Of a DNA stretch of 64,000 bases, positions 44,830 through 53,544 are shown piece by piece (position 1 is the stretch's first letter; each line of letters opens with the position of its first letter). The DNA is from Corynebacterium testudinoris. GTDB lineage: Bacteria > Actinomycetota > Actinomycetes > Mycobacteriales > Mycobacteriaceae. A model generated the notes under the pieces. The model was not told the DNA's origin. It saw only the letters and a list, made by a program, of their open reading frames with translations, and ran no database searches. The position numbers were made by a program, and so were the translations under genes. The stretch is from contig NZ_CP011545.1 in NCBI RefSeq assembly GCF_001021045.1, positions 2,170,001-2,234,000 on the forward strand, in the 5' to 3' direction.

Positions 44830-45309
44830 CTAGTTGCGGCGCTCCACTGCGGCCGTGGCGAGTTTGCGCATGGCGTTGCCCAGGGCCGCCGATTCTTCCG
44901 GTTCGAGGTGGTCAAACACCATGGAGCGGACTTCGGAGACGAAGCCGGGGCTGGCGAGGGCGAGCAGTGCGGAGCCTTGCTCGGTGATTTCGGCCAGGGT
45001 GGAGCGGCCGTCGACGGAGTCTGGCATTCGGGCGACCATGCCTTGCAATTCGAGGCGGGTGATGACGCGGGAGAAGTGCGACAGGGTCATATGGCAGGCC
45101 TGCGCGAGATCGCTCATGCGGAGGCGGCGCCCGCCCGCTCGGGCGAGGTTGTACAGCACGAGGTATTCAACGTGGCTGAGGCCCGCTTCCTTCTTCAGCC
45201 GCGAATCTAAGCGTGAGTGAATGCCAGAGTGAAAGGCCCATATGTGGGTCCAGGTGCTCGTCTCTTGGTCGTTGAGTTCAATGAACACCGGCAACTCATT
45301 CGCTTTCAT
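44830..45309 (-). CDS. MarR-family transcriptional regulator
   Basis: A 159-residue regulator. The winged-helix core is [75 protein letters not shown], with the usual DxR wing. The flanking helices provide dimerisation. It sits alone between rhomboid and murI on the same strand. Targets and ligand are unknown. Confidence 0.9.
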   Translation of the reverse strand: MKANELPVFIELNDQETSTWTHIWAFHSGIHSRLDSRLKKEAGLSHVEYLVLYNLARAGGRRLRMSDLAQACHMTLSHFSRVITRLELQGMVARMPDSVDGRSTLAEITEQGSALLALASPGFVSEVRSMVFDHLEPEESAALGNAMRKLATAAVERRN

Positions 45310-45390
45310 GTTGCCATATACTAGCGCATTTTCACGGTTGATGTGACCATTCTTTTCAGGCTCTGAGAAAAACCTGGTAAATCCTAAAAT

Positions 45391-46050
45391 TTAACTTAAT
45401 TTCCCACGCGAAATTTGCTTCTGGCGCCGCTTTTCCCGCAAGGCTGGGGGGTCATCGGACGTAATCAAAACACCCGCGGCAATCCCCCCGATAGCCCCGA
45501 ATAGGTGCGCTTGCCACGAGACGCCCGGCACGCCGGGCAAAACGCCCCACACGAGACCGGAATAGAACACGCCCAGAATGACGCCCGTGAGGATCTGTGA
45601 AAGGCTGCGATTGAAAATTCCCCTCACCAGCAGGTACGCCAGCCACCCGTACACCAGGCCGGAAGCGCCAATATGATTGGTGCCCACTCCGCCGAGTAAC
45701 CACACACCGGCGCCACCCAGAATCACCACAAAAGCGGTTACCTCCCACCACACTCGCGCCCCGGATGCTCCCACGAGGAAACTAAATATCGCTCCTGGCA
45801 CCGTATTGGAAATGAGATGGTCAATGTTCGCATGTAAAAGCGGCGAGGTGAAAATGTGCCACACCGATGACAAGTCGAGCGGATGGATACCGAAATAGAC
45901 GAGGTTTCCACCGAAAATAACCGCGTTAATTATATGGACAGCCCAAATTGATATGACGTAAATCCCGGCAAACAGCAAGCCGGAACGCATGGGAGAACGC
46001 TTCTTGCGGGCGGGCACCGCAGGCGTGGGGGTCACAGGAAACTGAGTCAT
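45391..46050 (-). CDS. Rhomboid family intramembrane serine protease
   Basis: A 219-residue membrane protease with six helices. The catalytic dyad is Ser130 in HIGASGLVYG and His182 in SWQAHLFGAIGG; the L1/TM2 motif HANIDHLISNTVP carries the supporting His and Asn. It corresponds to Rv1337, which lies next to murI in mycobacteria. Substrates unknown. Confidence 0.93.
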   Translation of the reverse strand: MTQFPVTPTPAVPARKKRSPMRSGLLFAGIYVISIWAVHIINAVIFGGNLVYFGIHPLDLSSVWHIFTSPLLHANIDHLISNTVPGAIFSFLVGASGARVWWEVTAFVVILGGAGVWLLGGVGTNHIGASGLVYGWLAYLLVRGIFNRSLSQILTGVILGVFYSGLVWGVLPGVPGVSWQAHLFGAIGGIAAGVLITSDDPPALREKRRQKQISRGKLS

Positions 46051-46063
46051 AGTGCCACCCAGA

Positions 46064-47029
46064 TTAACGGTTAGCGGTGGTTAAGGCAGCGTAGGTCCCC
46101 AGTCCATAGCCCGGCGCGGCTCCGATGATTGCCGCGACGATGGCGGCTTCGACCACGTCCGCCGCGGCCCGGCACAGCTCGCCGAGGGTGGGGATGTCGA
46201 CCAACCCGGGGGCGGGGGCCGTCGACACCGCGAAGAGGGTGTCACCGTCGAGGGGTGAATGGGCGGGGCGGATGGCGCGGGCGATGCCGTCGTGTCCGGT
46301 CATCGCCAAGCGTTGGGCCTGCGCCGTGGTCACCGGCGCAGTGGTCGCAATAATGCCGATCGTGGTGTTGAGCTGTGCTGCGGGAGGCTCCAGGGCGCGG
46401 AAGCGCTCGAGGTCCACGGCCGCGAGCCGGGGATCGCCATACAGCCGGCCCGTCCGCGGATCAATTACCGAGCCCACCGGGTTGGCCACCACGCCGGCCG
46501 CGACCATGTACTCCCCCACCTGGACGCTGGCCTGCCCAAATCCGCCGCGCAGCACTCCGGCGGTGGCTCCGCATCCAGCACCAATGCTTGTCGACGTCCC
46601 CGCGTCCCCACCATCGCCCGTCAGCGCAGCGCGGGTCGCCGCCGCCCCATCGGCGGCGGTCGGACGATGGGCCGGGTCGCCGACGAAGAGATCGAAAATG
46701 ACGGCGGCGGGCACGATGGGCACCCGGGGTCCCTCGCGTTCCTCGCCGAGGACGGGAAAGCCGATGCCGGCCCGTTCCAATTCGGTCATGACACCGTCGG
46801 CGGCGGCGAGGCCGAAGGCCGATCCGCCGCACAGCGCGATCGCGTGGACGCGATCGACGGTGTTGTGTGGTGCCAGCAGATCGGTCTCGCGGGTGCCGGG
46901 CCCACCCCCGCGGACGTCGACAGCCGCTGTCATGCCTGCGGGACCGGCTAGGACGACGGTGACCCCGGTGTCCCCCAGGCTGGTGTGGCCGAGCTGGATA
47001 CCGGGGACGTCGATAAGCAGGCCACCCAT
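46064..47029 (-). CDS. P1-family peptidase (DmpA/ornithine acetyltransferase fold)
   Basis: A 321-residue Ntn-type hydrolase of the P1 family, self-processing aminopeptidases. Visible features: GIQLGHTSLGDTGVTVVLA, VDVRGGGPGTRETDLL, LCGGSAFGLAAADGVM, and TTIGIIATTAPVTTAQAQRLAMTGHDGIARAIRPAHSPLDGDTLFAVST. It corresponds to Rv1333. The ATG at 47029 is preceded by GGGGAG. The start region contains a recurrent 11-mer at 47008-47018 (GLLIDVPG). Confidence 0.9.
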   Translation of the reverse strand: MGGLLIDVPGIQLGHTSLGDTGVTVVLAGPAGMTAAVDVRGGGPGTRETDLLAPHNTVDRVHAIALCGGSAFGLAAADGVMTELERAGIGFPVLGEEREGPRVPIVPAAVIFDLFVGDPAHRPTAADGAAATRAALTGDGGDAGTSTSIGAGCGATAGVLRGGFGQASVQVGEYMVAAGVVANPVGSVIDPRTGRLYGDPRLAAVDLERFRALEPPAAQLNTTIGIIATTAPVTTAQAQRLAMTGHDGIARAIRPAHSPLDGDTLFAVSTAPAPGLVDIPTLGELCRAAADVVEAAIVAAIIGAAPGYGLGTYAALTTANR

Positions 47030-47033
47030 GGCG

Positions 47034-47576
47034 CTACTCCCCTTTGAGTGCGGTGAGCAGGCTGTCCTGGTTAAAGCCGAGCCACTCGACGAGCATCTCG
47101 CGGTCCGCGTCAACCGCCTCGTCGATGCCCCCGGGCGTGGCAGAAAGATAAAGGCGCAGATCGTTGAGCCCGGCGATGAAAGCCCATGCCTGCTCCTCGC
47201 TCAGCGTGAGCTCCACGCCACCATCGGGGCCCACGACCTCGGCGATGACCTGCAGGTTGGCCAGCTTTGCGCGACAAATATCGTTCTCGTGGAGGCTGCG
47301 CAGGAGGGAATTATCGCCCTCGTATTCCTCATCGCCCTCCCGCTCGAAGTCGGGCAGCAGGCGCGCCATCGCCGGATCCTCCGGGGCATCCTTGTGGCCG
47401 GAAGGAATGCCGGTGAGCTCAGACAACTCGTCCCGGGGCGCTGACTGCGCGCGGGCCATGATCGCCTCGCTCACCGCGGCGGTGAGATTGCCCAGCACCT
47501 CACGCTCCATCGGCTCCAGCACCGTGGTGAACTTCGGGGCCCGCATGAGACCCTTCTTCCTCTTCCAATTCTTCAT
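47034..47576 (-). CDS. DUF2017 family protein
   Basis: A 180-residue soluble, acidic protein of the actinobacterial DUF2017 family (Rv1332 position). It shows TTVLEPMEREVLGNLTAAVSEAIM, PAMARLLPDF, then NSLLRSLHENDICRAKLANLQVIAE and LTLSEEQAWAFIAGLNDLRLYLS. It lies between clpS and the peptidase gene in one run. Function unknown, but the clpS neighbourhood is conserved. GAGGG lies upstream of the chosen ATG. Confidence 0.9.
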   Translation of the reverse strand: MKNWKRKKGLMRAPKFTTVLEPMEREVLGNLTAAVSEAIMARAQSAPRDELSELTGIPSGHKDAPEDPAMARLLPDFEREGDEEYEGDNSLLRSLHENDICRAKLANLQVIAEVVGPDGGVELTLSEEQAWAFIAGLNDLRLYLSATPGGIDEAVDADREMLVEWLGFNQDSLLTALKGE

Positions 47577-47591
47577 CGCAGCTACCCTCGC

Positions 47592-47897
47592 CTATCCCGC
47601 CTGCTGCATGGTGGCCCAGAGGCCAGCGACGTGCAGCTTCTTCACGTCGCCCTCAACTTTGTCCTTCTCACCCGAGGAGACAACTGCCTTGCCCTCGGTG
47701 TGCACCTGCATCATCAACTCCGTCGCCCGCTTGCGGTCATATCCCAGCACGGTTTGGAAGACATAAGCCACGTAGCTCATGAGATTGACCGGGTCATCCC
47801 AGACGATGCACATCCACGGCAAGTTCTCGGCCGTGGCGACGTTGACCTCAATGGCCTCGTCGAGTTCCGGGGTCGCCATGGGCATCGGCGAACTCAT
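47592..47897 (-). CDS. clpS: ATP-dependent Clp protease adaptor ClpS
   Basis: A 101-residue adaptor that delivers N-degron substrates to ClpC/ClpP. The core is [49 protein letters not shown], including the Asp-Asp and Met residues of the N-end binding pocket, then [16 protein letters not shown]. The ATG at 47897 ([11 protein letters not shown]) is chosen by family comparison; no strong ribosome binding site is present. It is the first gene of the clpS-DUF2017-peptidase run. Confidence 0.95.
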   Translation of the reverse strand: MSSPMPMATPELDEAIEVNVATAENLPWMCIVWDDPVNLMSYVAYVFQTVLGYDRKRATELMMQVHTEGKAVVSSGEKDKVEGDVKKLHVAGLWATMQQAG

Positions 47898-48053
47898 CAG
47901 ATGTGGGCAGTCCATGTCACACAGCCTAGTCACCCGAGCAGTTCGCGGGCGGAACCGGTGGTGGTGGGCCGGACAATGTTGTAGGTTCGAGGCCAGTTAC
48001 GCCTTCGATGCGGCCTCCACCATCGGGAACCAACCAGGAAGCGATCTACCGTC

Positions 48054-48593
48054 ATGGCCACCGGACTCAACCAGCTGTTGAACAGCCCAAGCGGATTCCG
48101 CGATCTGCTGCGCCACATTGGGTTTTTCGTCAGCGCCCTTGGTCTTATCCTCACGATGGTTCTCGGCGCCACCCAAGGCACCACACCAGGTGCTCAGCCC
48201 GGCGGAACCGACTCATCCTACGAATCGCCCTCCCCGGAGGAGCAGGCCCACCTGGAAGAGATCCGCACTGAGCTCAACACGGCGATCCTGGAGCTGCGGC
48301 ACAACGCCACCGTCAAGCCGGCCATCATGGATCCCTTCGAGTTGCAGCTCCAGGCCCAGAAGTGGGCCGAGCACACCGCGGTGCTGGGGAGGGAAGAAGC
48401 GACCGACACCAACGTGGCCATGATCCAGCACAACCTTCCCGTCGGTGAGGCCAATGCGTATAACTTCGTCGACGCCTGGATCCGATCCGGGTCCCACCTC
48501 AATGTCCTCGTCGACCCGGAGCACACCTTCTACGGGATCGGCGTGGCCCAATCCCAGGGCCGGGTGTGGGTGGCTATCCAATTCTCCCGCTAG
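48054..48593 (+). CDS. Membrane-anchored CAP/SCP-like domain protein
   Basis: A 179-residue protein with one N-terminal membrane anchor (HIGFFVSALGLILTMVLGA) and a linker, then a reduced CAP (SCP/PR1-like) domain: LQAQKWAEHTAVLGREEA, NAYNFVDAWIRSGSHLNVLVDPEHTFYGIGVAQSQGRVWVAIQFS. The His and the terminal strand pattern are those of secreted CAP proteins. Function unknown. It is divergent from clpS. Confidence 0.8.
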   Translation: MATGLNQLLNSPSGFRDLLRHIGFFVSALGLILTMVLGATQGTTPGAQPGGTDSSYESPSPEEQAHLEEIRTELNTAILELRHNATVKPAIMDPFELQLQAQKWAEHTAVLGREEATDTNVAMIQHNLPVGEANAYNFVDAWIRSGSHLNVLVDPEHTFYGIGVAQSQGRVWVAIQFSR

Positions 48594-48629
48594 CCCGGCT
48601 GGTGTCCTTGCTGCGTTAAGGTGGGCGGT

Positions 48630-49988
48630 GTGAACACGGTCAATAACACGGTCAAAGCGTCTTCCCTGCCCCAGAATCGTTCGACGTCGCTGCTGACGGA
48701 CAAGTACGAACTGACCATGCTGCAGGCCGCCCTGCGTGATGGCACGGCCCATCGTGCCTGCGCCTTCGAGGTTTTCTCCCGTCGCCTGCCCAATGAGCGG
48801 CGGTATGGGGTGGTGGCCGGTACCGCCCGAGTGTTGCACGCCGTGCAGGATTTTGTTTTCACCGACGCGCAGCTGGCTACCCTCGATTTCCTCGACGAGG
48901 AAACTTTGGAGTATTTGCGCAATTATCGCTTTACCGGGCAAATCGATGGTTACCGGGAAGGTGAGCTCTACTTCCCTTATTCGCCGCTGCTGACCGTGCG
49001 GGGCACCTTTGCGGAGTGTGTCATTTTGGAGACGGTCATCCTCTCCATCATGAATTCTGATTCGGCGGTGGCGTCGGCGGCTGCCCGCATGGTTACTGCC
49101 GCCGATGGCCGTCCGATCATTGAGATGGGGTCGCGTCGCACGCATGAGTATGCGGCGGTGACGGCCTCTCGGGCTGCGTATCTCGCGGGTTTTGAGGCCA
49201 CCTCCAACTTGGAGGCCGCGCATCGTTATGGCATCCCTGCGTCCGGTACGTCGGCGCACGCGTGGACGCTGTTGCACATCGATGAGGATGGCACACCCAA
49301 CGAGGCTGCGGCCTTCCGCTCGCAGATCGAATCCCTGGGTATTGATACGACGTTGTTGGTGGACACTTATGACATCACCAAGGGCGTGGAGACGGCAATT
49401 GAGGTCGCCGGGCCGGAGTTGGGTGGGGTCCGCATCGATTCCGGTGATTTGGGCGCTGTGACCCGCCGGGTGCGCAAGCAACTCGATGATTTGGGTGCCC
49501 ACAACACCCGCATCGTCGTTTCCTCCGACCTCGATGAGTTCGCTATTGCGGGCCTGCGCGGCGATCCCGTCGATGCGTTTGGTGTGGGTACGTCCGTGGT
49601 CACCGGCTCCGGCGCGCCGACGGCGTCCATGGTGTACAAGCTCGTCGAGGTTGATGGGCATCCCGTGTCCAAGCGTTCCAGTGGTAAGGGCATGACCGGC
49701 GGGGCGAAGCGGGCCCTGCGCACTTACCGCGCCTCCGGCGTTGCCGTTGAGGAGCTCGTGTACCCCTTCGACTCCCCCGATCCGGAGGTCGGCCACCTGA
49801 AGTCCGCCGTGCTGTCTACCCCGCTGGTGCGCGACGGTGAGGTGCTGGACAACCTGCCGAGCCTGCATGATTCCCGCGCTTACCTCGCGTCTCAGCTGCT
49901 CACCCTCCCGTGGGAGGGCCTCGCCCTGTCCCGCGATGAGCCCTCCATTTCCATCCGGTTCGTCGGTTTCCCCGCCGAACGTCGGTAG
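48630..49988 (+). CDS. pncB: Nicotinate phosphoribosyltransferase
   Basis: A 452-residue enzyme making nicotinate mononucleotide from nicotinate, the step after PncA in NAD salvage. Motifs: SLLTDKYELTMLQAALRDGTA, FEVFSRRLPNERRYGVVAG, EMGSRRTHEYAAVTASRAAYLAGFEATSNLEAAHRYGIPASGTSAHAW (phosphorylated-His region), GGVRIDSGDLGAVTRRVRKQLD and the phosphate site DAFGVGTSVVTG. GTG start at 48630 with AAGGTGG upstream. dinG follows by 7 bp. Confidence 0.95.
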   Translation: MNTVNNTVKASSLPQNRSTSLLTDKYELTMLQAALRDGTAHRACAFEVFSRRLPNERRYGVVAGTARVLHAVQDFVFTDAQLATLDFLDEETLEYLRNYRFTGQIDGYREGELYFPYSPLLTVRGTFAECVILETVILSIMNSDSAVASAAARMVTAADGRPIIEMGSRRTHEYAAVTASRAAYLAGFEATSNLEAAHRYGIPASGTSAHAWTLLHIDEDGTPNEAAAFRSQIESLGIDTTLLVDTYDITKGVETAIEVAGPELGGVRIDSGDLGAVTRRVRKQLDDLGAHNTRIVVSSDLDEFAIAGLRGDPVDAFGVGTSVVTGSGAPTASMVYKLVEVDGHPVSKRSSGKGMTGGAKRALRTYRASGVAVEELVYPFDSPDPEVGHLKSAVLSTPLVRDGEVLDNLPSLHDSRAYLASQLLTLPWEGLALSRDEPSISIRFVGFPAERR

Positions 49989-49995
49989 CCTCACT

Positions 49996-51963
49996 GTGTC
50001 TGAACAACCCTTGACGTCGTCCACAGAAGAGCTTCTCGACGCCGCGGTGGCCGCCCTTGGCGGCACCCGCCGGGATGGTCAGGTGCGGATGGCGCAGGCC
50101 GTCACCGCCGCTTTGGAGGGCGAGCGGCACCTCGCTGTCCAGGCCGGCACTGGTACCGGTAAGTCGCTGGCGTACCTCGTCCCGGCGATTCGGCATGCGC
50201 AGGCCAACAACACCAAGGTCATCATTTCCACGGCGACGATCGCCCTGCAGCGCCAGCTCGTCGACCGCGATCTGCCCCGCCTCGTCGAGGCGCTGGAGCC
50301 GCTCATGGAGCGCCGACCGACCTTCGCCATCATGAAGGGGCGGTCGAACTACGTCTGCCTCAACCGAATCGGCGCGGTCGAGGATCCGGCGGACGCGCTC
50401 ATCGATGAGGCTGACGTGTCCTGGCTTGGCCGCCACATTGCCCGCGTCCACGAGTGGTCGCAGGAAACGACCCGCGGCGACCGCGATGACCTCGAACCCG
50501 GCGTGCCCGATCAGGCGTGGCGGCAGGTTTCCGTCACCTCCCGCGAGTGCCTGGGCGCGACCCGCTGCCCCCACGGCGAGGACTGCTTCGCCGAGCTCGC
50601 GCGCCGGGAGGCGAACGAGGTGGACATCATCGTCACCAATCACGCGCTGCTGGCCATCGATGCCCTCGCCGACGCGAACATCCTCCCCGAGCATGACACC
50701 GTCATCATCGACGAGGCCCACGAGCTCGACGGCCGCATCACGTCCGTCGCCACCAACGAGCTCTCCTCCGCCACGCTCAAGCTTGCGGCGAAGCGCGCCG
50801 GCAAGCTCGACGCGGACGGCAAGGACACCAAGCTCGAAGAGGTTGTTGATGACTGGTTGCAGATGGCTGAAGACCTGCCGGAGGGCAGGTGGACGTCGAT
50901 AAGCGAGGACGCCCACGGCCCCCTCGCTGGACTGCGTGACTCCCTGTGGTCGCTTCGCGACGCCGTCGCCCGCGCCCCCGAGGGCGAGGCTGCGGCCGAC
51001 CCGGAAAAGGCAGCCGAGCGGCACAACCTGAGCAACCATCTCATGGAGCTTCACGACGCCGTCGTGCGGATCCTCGACGTCTTCGCTGAGACCGATCCCG
51101 CCGCGCAGCGCGACGTCGTCTGGCTCGACCGCGACGAGCGCCGCGGCGATGTCCTCACCGTGGCACCCCTGTCCGTCGCCGGGCTGCTGCACTCCCGGCT
51201 GTTCGCCGAACAAACCGTCGTGCTGACCTCCGCCACGCTGACGTTGGGTGGCCGGTTCGACGCGATGGCCGCCGCCTGGGGCCTGCCGAAGGGCACGTGG
51301 GATTCCCTCGACGTGGGCACCCCCTTCGATCCGGCGAAGGCGGGCATCCTCTACACCGCCCGCCACCTGCCCGATCCCGGACGCGATGGCCTCTCCCCCG
51401 AGACTCTCGACGAGATCTACGAGCTCATCATGGCCGCCGGCGGACGCACCCTCGGGCTGTTTTCTTCCCGACGCGCCGCCGAACAAGCCACCCAGGCCAT
51501 GCGCGCGCGCCTGCCCTTCGACGTCCTGTGCCAGGGCGACGACGCGACCGGCGCCCTCGTAGACAAGTTTTCTAAAAACGACAACACGTGCCTCTTCGGC
51601 ACCCTCACCCTATGGCAGGGCGTGGACGTGCCGGGGGCATCGTGTTCCCTCGTGCTCATCGACCGGGTCCCGTTTCCCCGCCCAGACGACCCGCTGCTGC
51701 AGGCCCGCAAAGAGGCCGCGACTGCCGAGGGACGCAACGGATTCATGGAAGTAGCCGCCACCCATGCGGCCCTTCTCCTCGCCCAAGGTGCTGGGCGTTT
51801 GCTGCGCTCGGTCACCGACCGCGGTGTCGTGGCCGTGCTCGACAACCGCCTGGTGACCAAGCGCTACGGCTCATTCCTCCGGGCCTCCATGCCCGGATTC
51901 TGGAACACCACCGACCCGAAGGTCGTACGCGGTGCCCTGAGCCGCTTGGTTCAGGAGCGGTAA
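49996..51963 (+). CDS. dinG: DinG-family ATP-dependent helicase
   Basis: A 655-residue superfamily 2 (XPD-like) helicase. Walker A is GTGTGKS at 51-57, the DEAH box at 239-242. The four-cysteine iron-sulfur candidate region is YVCLNRIG...ECLGATRCPHGEDCFAELARR. Late motifs LTSATLTLGGRFD, GLFSSRRAAEQATQ, GTLTLWQGVDVPGASCSLVLIDRVPFPRPDDPL and AQGAGRLLRSVTDRGVVAVLDNRL match DinG. It probably acts on R-loops or replication intermediates. GTG start at 49996. Its 3' end overlaps the convergent membrane protein gene by 13 bp. Confidence 0.93.
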   Translation: MSEQPLTSSTEELLDAAVAALGGTRRDGQVRMAQAVTAALEGERHLAVQAGTGTGKSLAYLVPAIRHAQANNTKVIISTATIALQRQLVDRDLPRLVEALEPLMERRPTFAIMKGRSNYVCLNRIGAVEDPADALIDEADVSWLGRHIARVHEWSQETTRGDRDDLEPGVPDQAWRQVSVTSRECLGATRCPHGEDCFAELARREANEVDIIVTNHALLAIDALADANILPEHDTVIIDEAHELDGRITSVATNELSSATLKLAAKRAGKLDADGKDTKLEEVVDDWLQMAEDLPEGRWTSISEDAHGPLAGLRDSLWSLRDAVARAPEGEAAADPEKAAERHNLSNHLMELHDAVVRILDVFAETDPAAQRDVVWLDRDERRGDVLTVAPLSVAGLLHSRLFAEQTVVLTSATLTLGGRFDAMAAAWGLPKGTWDSLDVGTPFDPAKAGILYTARHLPDPGRDGLSPETLDEIYELIMAAGGRTLGLFSSRRAAEQATQAMRARLPFDVLCQGDDATGALVDKFSKNDNTCLFGTLTLWQGVDVPGASCSLVLIDRVPFPRPDDPLLQARKEAATAEGRNGFMEVAATHAALLLAQGAGRLLRSVTDRGVVAVLDNRLVTKRYGSFLRASMPGFWNTTDPKVVRGALSRLVQER

Positions 51964-52727
51964 GGAATCGGCTCGCCGCTGGCCTTGAGGGCAGCGTGAG
52001 CGACGATGCACATCGTCATCGGCAGCGCGACAATGATGCCGATGACGATGAGGCTACCGACGCCCTGCAATAGGATGGTGAACAAAACGATCAAGAACGT
52101 GGCACCAGGGTTGGCCTTAACAATCTGGAAGGAATTGCGCAGCGCACCCAAAACGCCATCCTGCGGGCGAATGAACACCAAGCTGAGGGCGAAGTAAAGG
52201 AAGAACGCAACAACCAGGCCCGGAATGATGAACAGCACCATGCCGAGCAGAGTCAGAATAGACACCAAGAGGTACACGCCCAGCGGCGCAGCAAGACCGG
52301 ACAGCTTGAAGAAATCACCGAACGTGACATTCTCACCGCGCACCTGGCGCACACCATTGCGGTACATGTTGAGGCTCCACACGAAGCTCACGGCGAACAG
52401 GAGGAGGTAGGCCACGACCAGGGCGATCACACCAAGCGGCGTGAACTGGGGCTGCTCGTTTCCATACGCGTCAGTGGTCACGTCGCTGGACACAATGATC
52501 GGGACGATAGCTACCAAAACGATGCCCACGCTGACCGCGAAGTACACCAAGAAGGACAACACCCACGGGAGGAAGTTGCTGAACAGAGCCTTCGACCCCT
52601 GCGTGAAGCTTTCTACTGCATCGATCGTGCGGTTTGAGGTATCGAAAGCCTGCGGGTTCTCGGAATAGCCGGCGTAGCCGGAATTCTCCCCTTCGCTAGC
52701 GCTATAAGGATCATATGGCTGGGTCAC
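51951..52727 (-). CDS. Polytopic membrane protein (DUF975-like)
   Basis: A 258-residue protein: a hydrophilic Gly/Tyr/Ser-rich N-terminus (TQPYDPYSASEGENSGYAGYSENPQ), then about six helices with LSLVFIRPQDGVLGALRNSFQIVKANPGATFLIVLFTILLQGVGSLIVIGIIVALPMTM. It resembles the DUF975-type membrane families of unknown role. The GTG at 52727 is chosen because GGGGAG lies six bases upstream. Confidence 0.75.
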   Translation of the reverse strand: MTQPYDPYSASEGENSGYAGYSENPQAFDTSNRTIDAVESFTQGSKALFSNFLPWVLSFLVYFAVSVGIVLVAIVPIIVSSDVTTDAYGNEQPQFTPLGVIALVVAYLLLFAVSFVWSLNMYRNGVRQVRGENVTFGDFFKLSGLAAPLGVYLLVSILTLLGMVLFIIPGLVVAFFLYFALSLVFIRPQDGVLGALRNSFQIVKANPGATFLIVLFTILLQGVGSLIVIGIIVALPMTMCIVAHAALKASGEPIPYRS

Positions 52728-52812
52728 AGTGACTCCCCATTCTCGTGAAAAATATTTGGACCACAAGAGTATGCCACGCGGGAAGTAACTTAGCGAGATT
52801 TAGTATCGGGCG

Positions 52813-53544
52813 TCACGGTGCATACGCGACAGCCGTGAGCGTCCCCGGAGCCACTTCCGTATAGCCCCCATCGCGCACCTGCACCGCACCAGGGCGGTTG
52901 CTGCACTCCTCAAATTGCGAGGTGGGAATCTCCCGCACGTTGAGCGGGAAACCCTTCTCCGCCCACCCGCGGACCCACTCCAGGTCGCGGTCGGCCGCCA
53001 GAAGCATGCTGGCGTGGCCGACCTGCGCGGCCGCTTTGCCGGTGGTCATAGCCAAACCAGCATCGATAACGATGGTGGGGACATCGGGGTCGACGGGGCC
53101 GGGGGCATCAGCAGGCAATTCTGTCCCCTGGATCTGCAACTTGCGTACCGCGTCGGGGACGCGGCTGACTGCGGTCGGGACGAAGGCGCGGGCCTGGGCC
53201 CCGGCGGCGCTCATCGTAATCCCCGGGACGGCCTGCACATCGTCCCACGCCTTGTTCCGCGCCCGGCGGGCCACCTTGCGGATGAGGTGGTCATACCAGT
53301 CTTCGAGGCCGGTCCGCCACGCCTCATCGGTGGCGACCTCCTCCGCCAGGCACACGCTCACGACCGCGCGGGCGGTCGCCTCCAGCAGGTCAGTGCGGTG
53401 GGGTGGATCTGACTTGGGCACGTGCAAGGCAATCTGCATCGCCTGCACGGTGTCCGGGTCGGCGGGGTCCTCGGACCGGGCGTGACGGTCGCTGCTCACC
53501 CGCTCGACGAGGAGCGCGTGCGCGAAGGCGAGGGAATCGGTCAT
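52813..53544 (-). CDS. PTH2-fold aminoacyl-tRNA hydrolase-like protein
   Basis: A 243-residue protein. The last ~95 residues resemble peptidyl-tRNA hydrolase 2: PTIVIDAGLAMTTGKAAAQVGHASMLLA, LNVREIPTSQFEECSNRPGAVQVRDGGYTEVAPGTLTAVAYAP. The N-terminal ~140 residues are helical and not assigned (ALLVERVSSDRHARSEDPADPDTVQAMQIALHV). Its ATG overlaps the serB stop (ATGA). A true tRNA hydrolase role is possible but not proven. Confidence 0.7.
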   Translation of the reverse strand: MTDSLAFAHALLVERVSSDRHARSEDPADPDTVQAMQIALHVPKSDPPHRTDLLEATARAVVSVCLAEEVATDEAWRTGLEDWYDHLIRKVARRARNKAWDDVQAVPGITMSAAGAQARAFVPTAVSRVPDAVRKLQIQGTELPADAPGPVDPDVPTIVIDAGLAMTTGKAAAQVGHASMLLAADRDLEWVRGWAEKGFPLNVREIPTSQFEECSNRPGAVQVRDGGYTEVAPGTLTAVAYAP

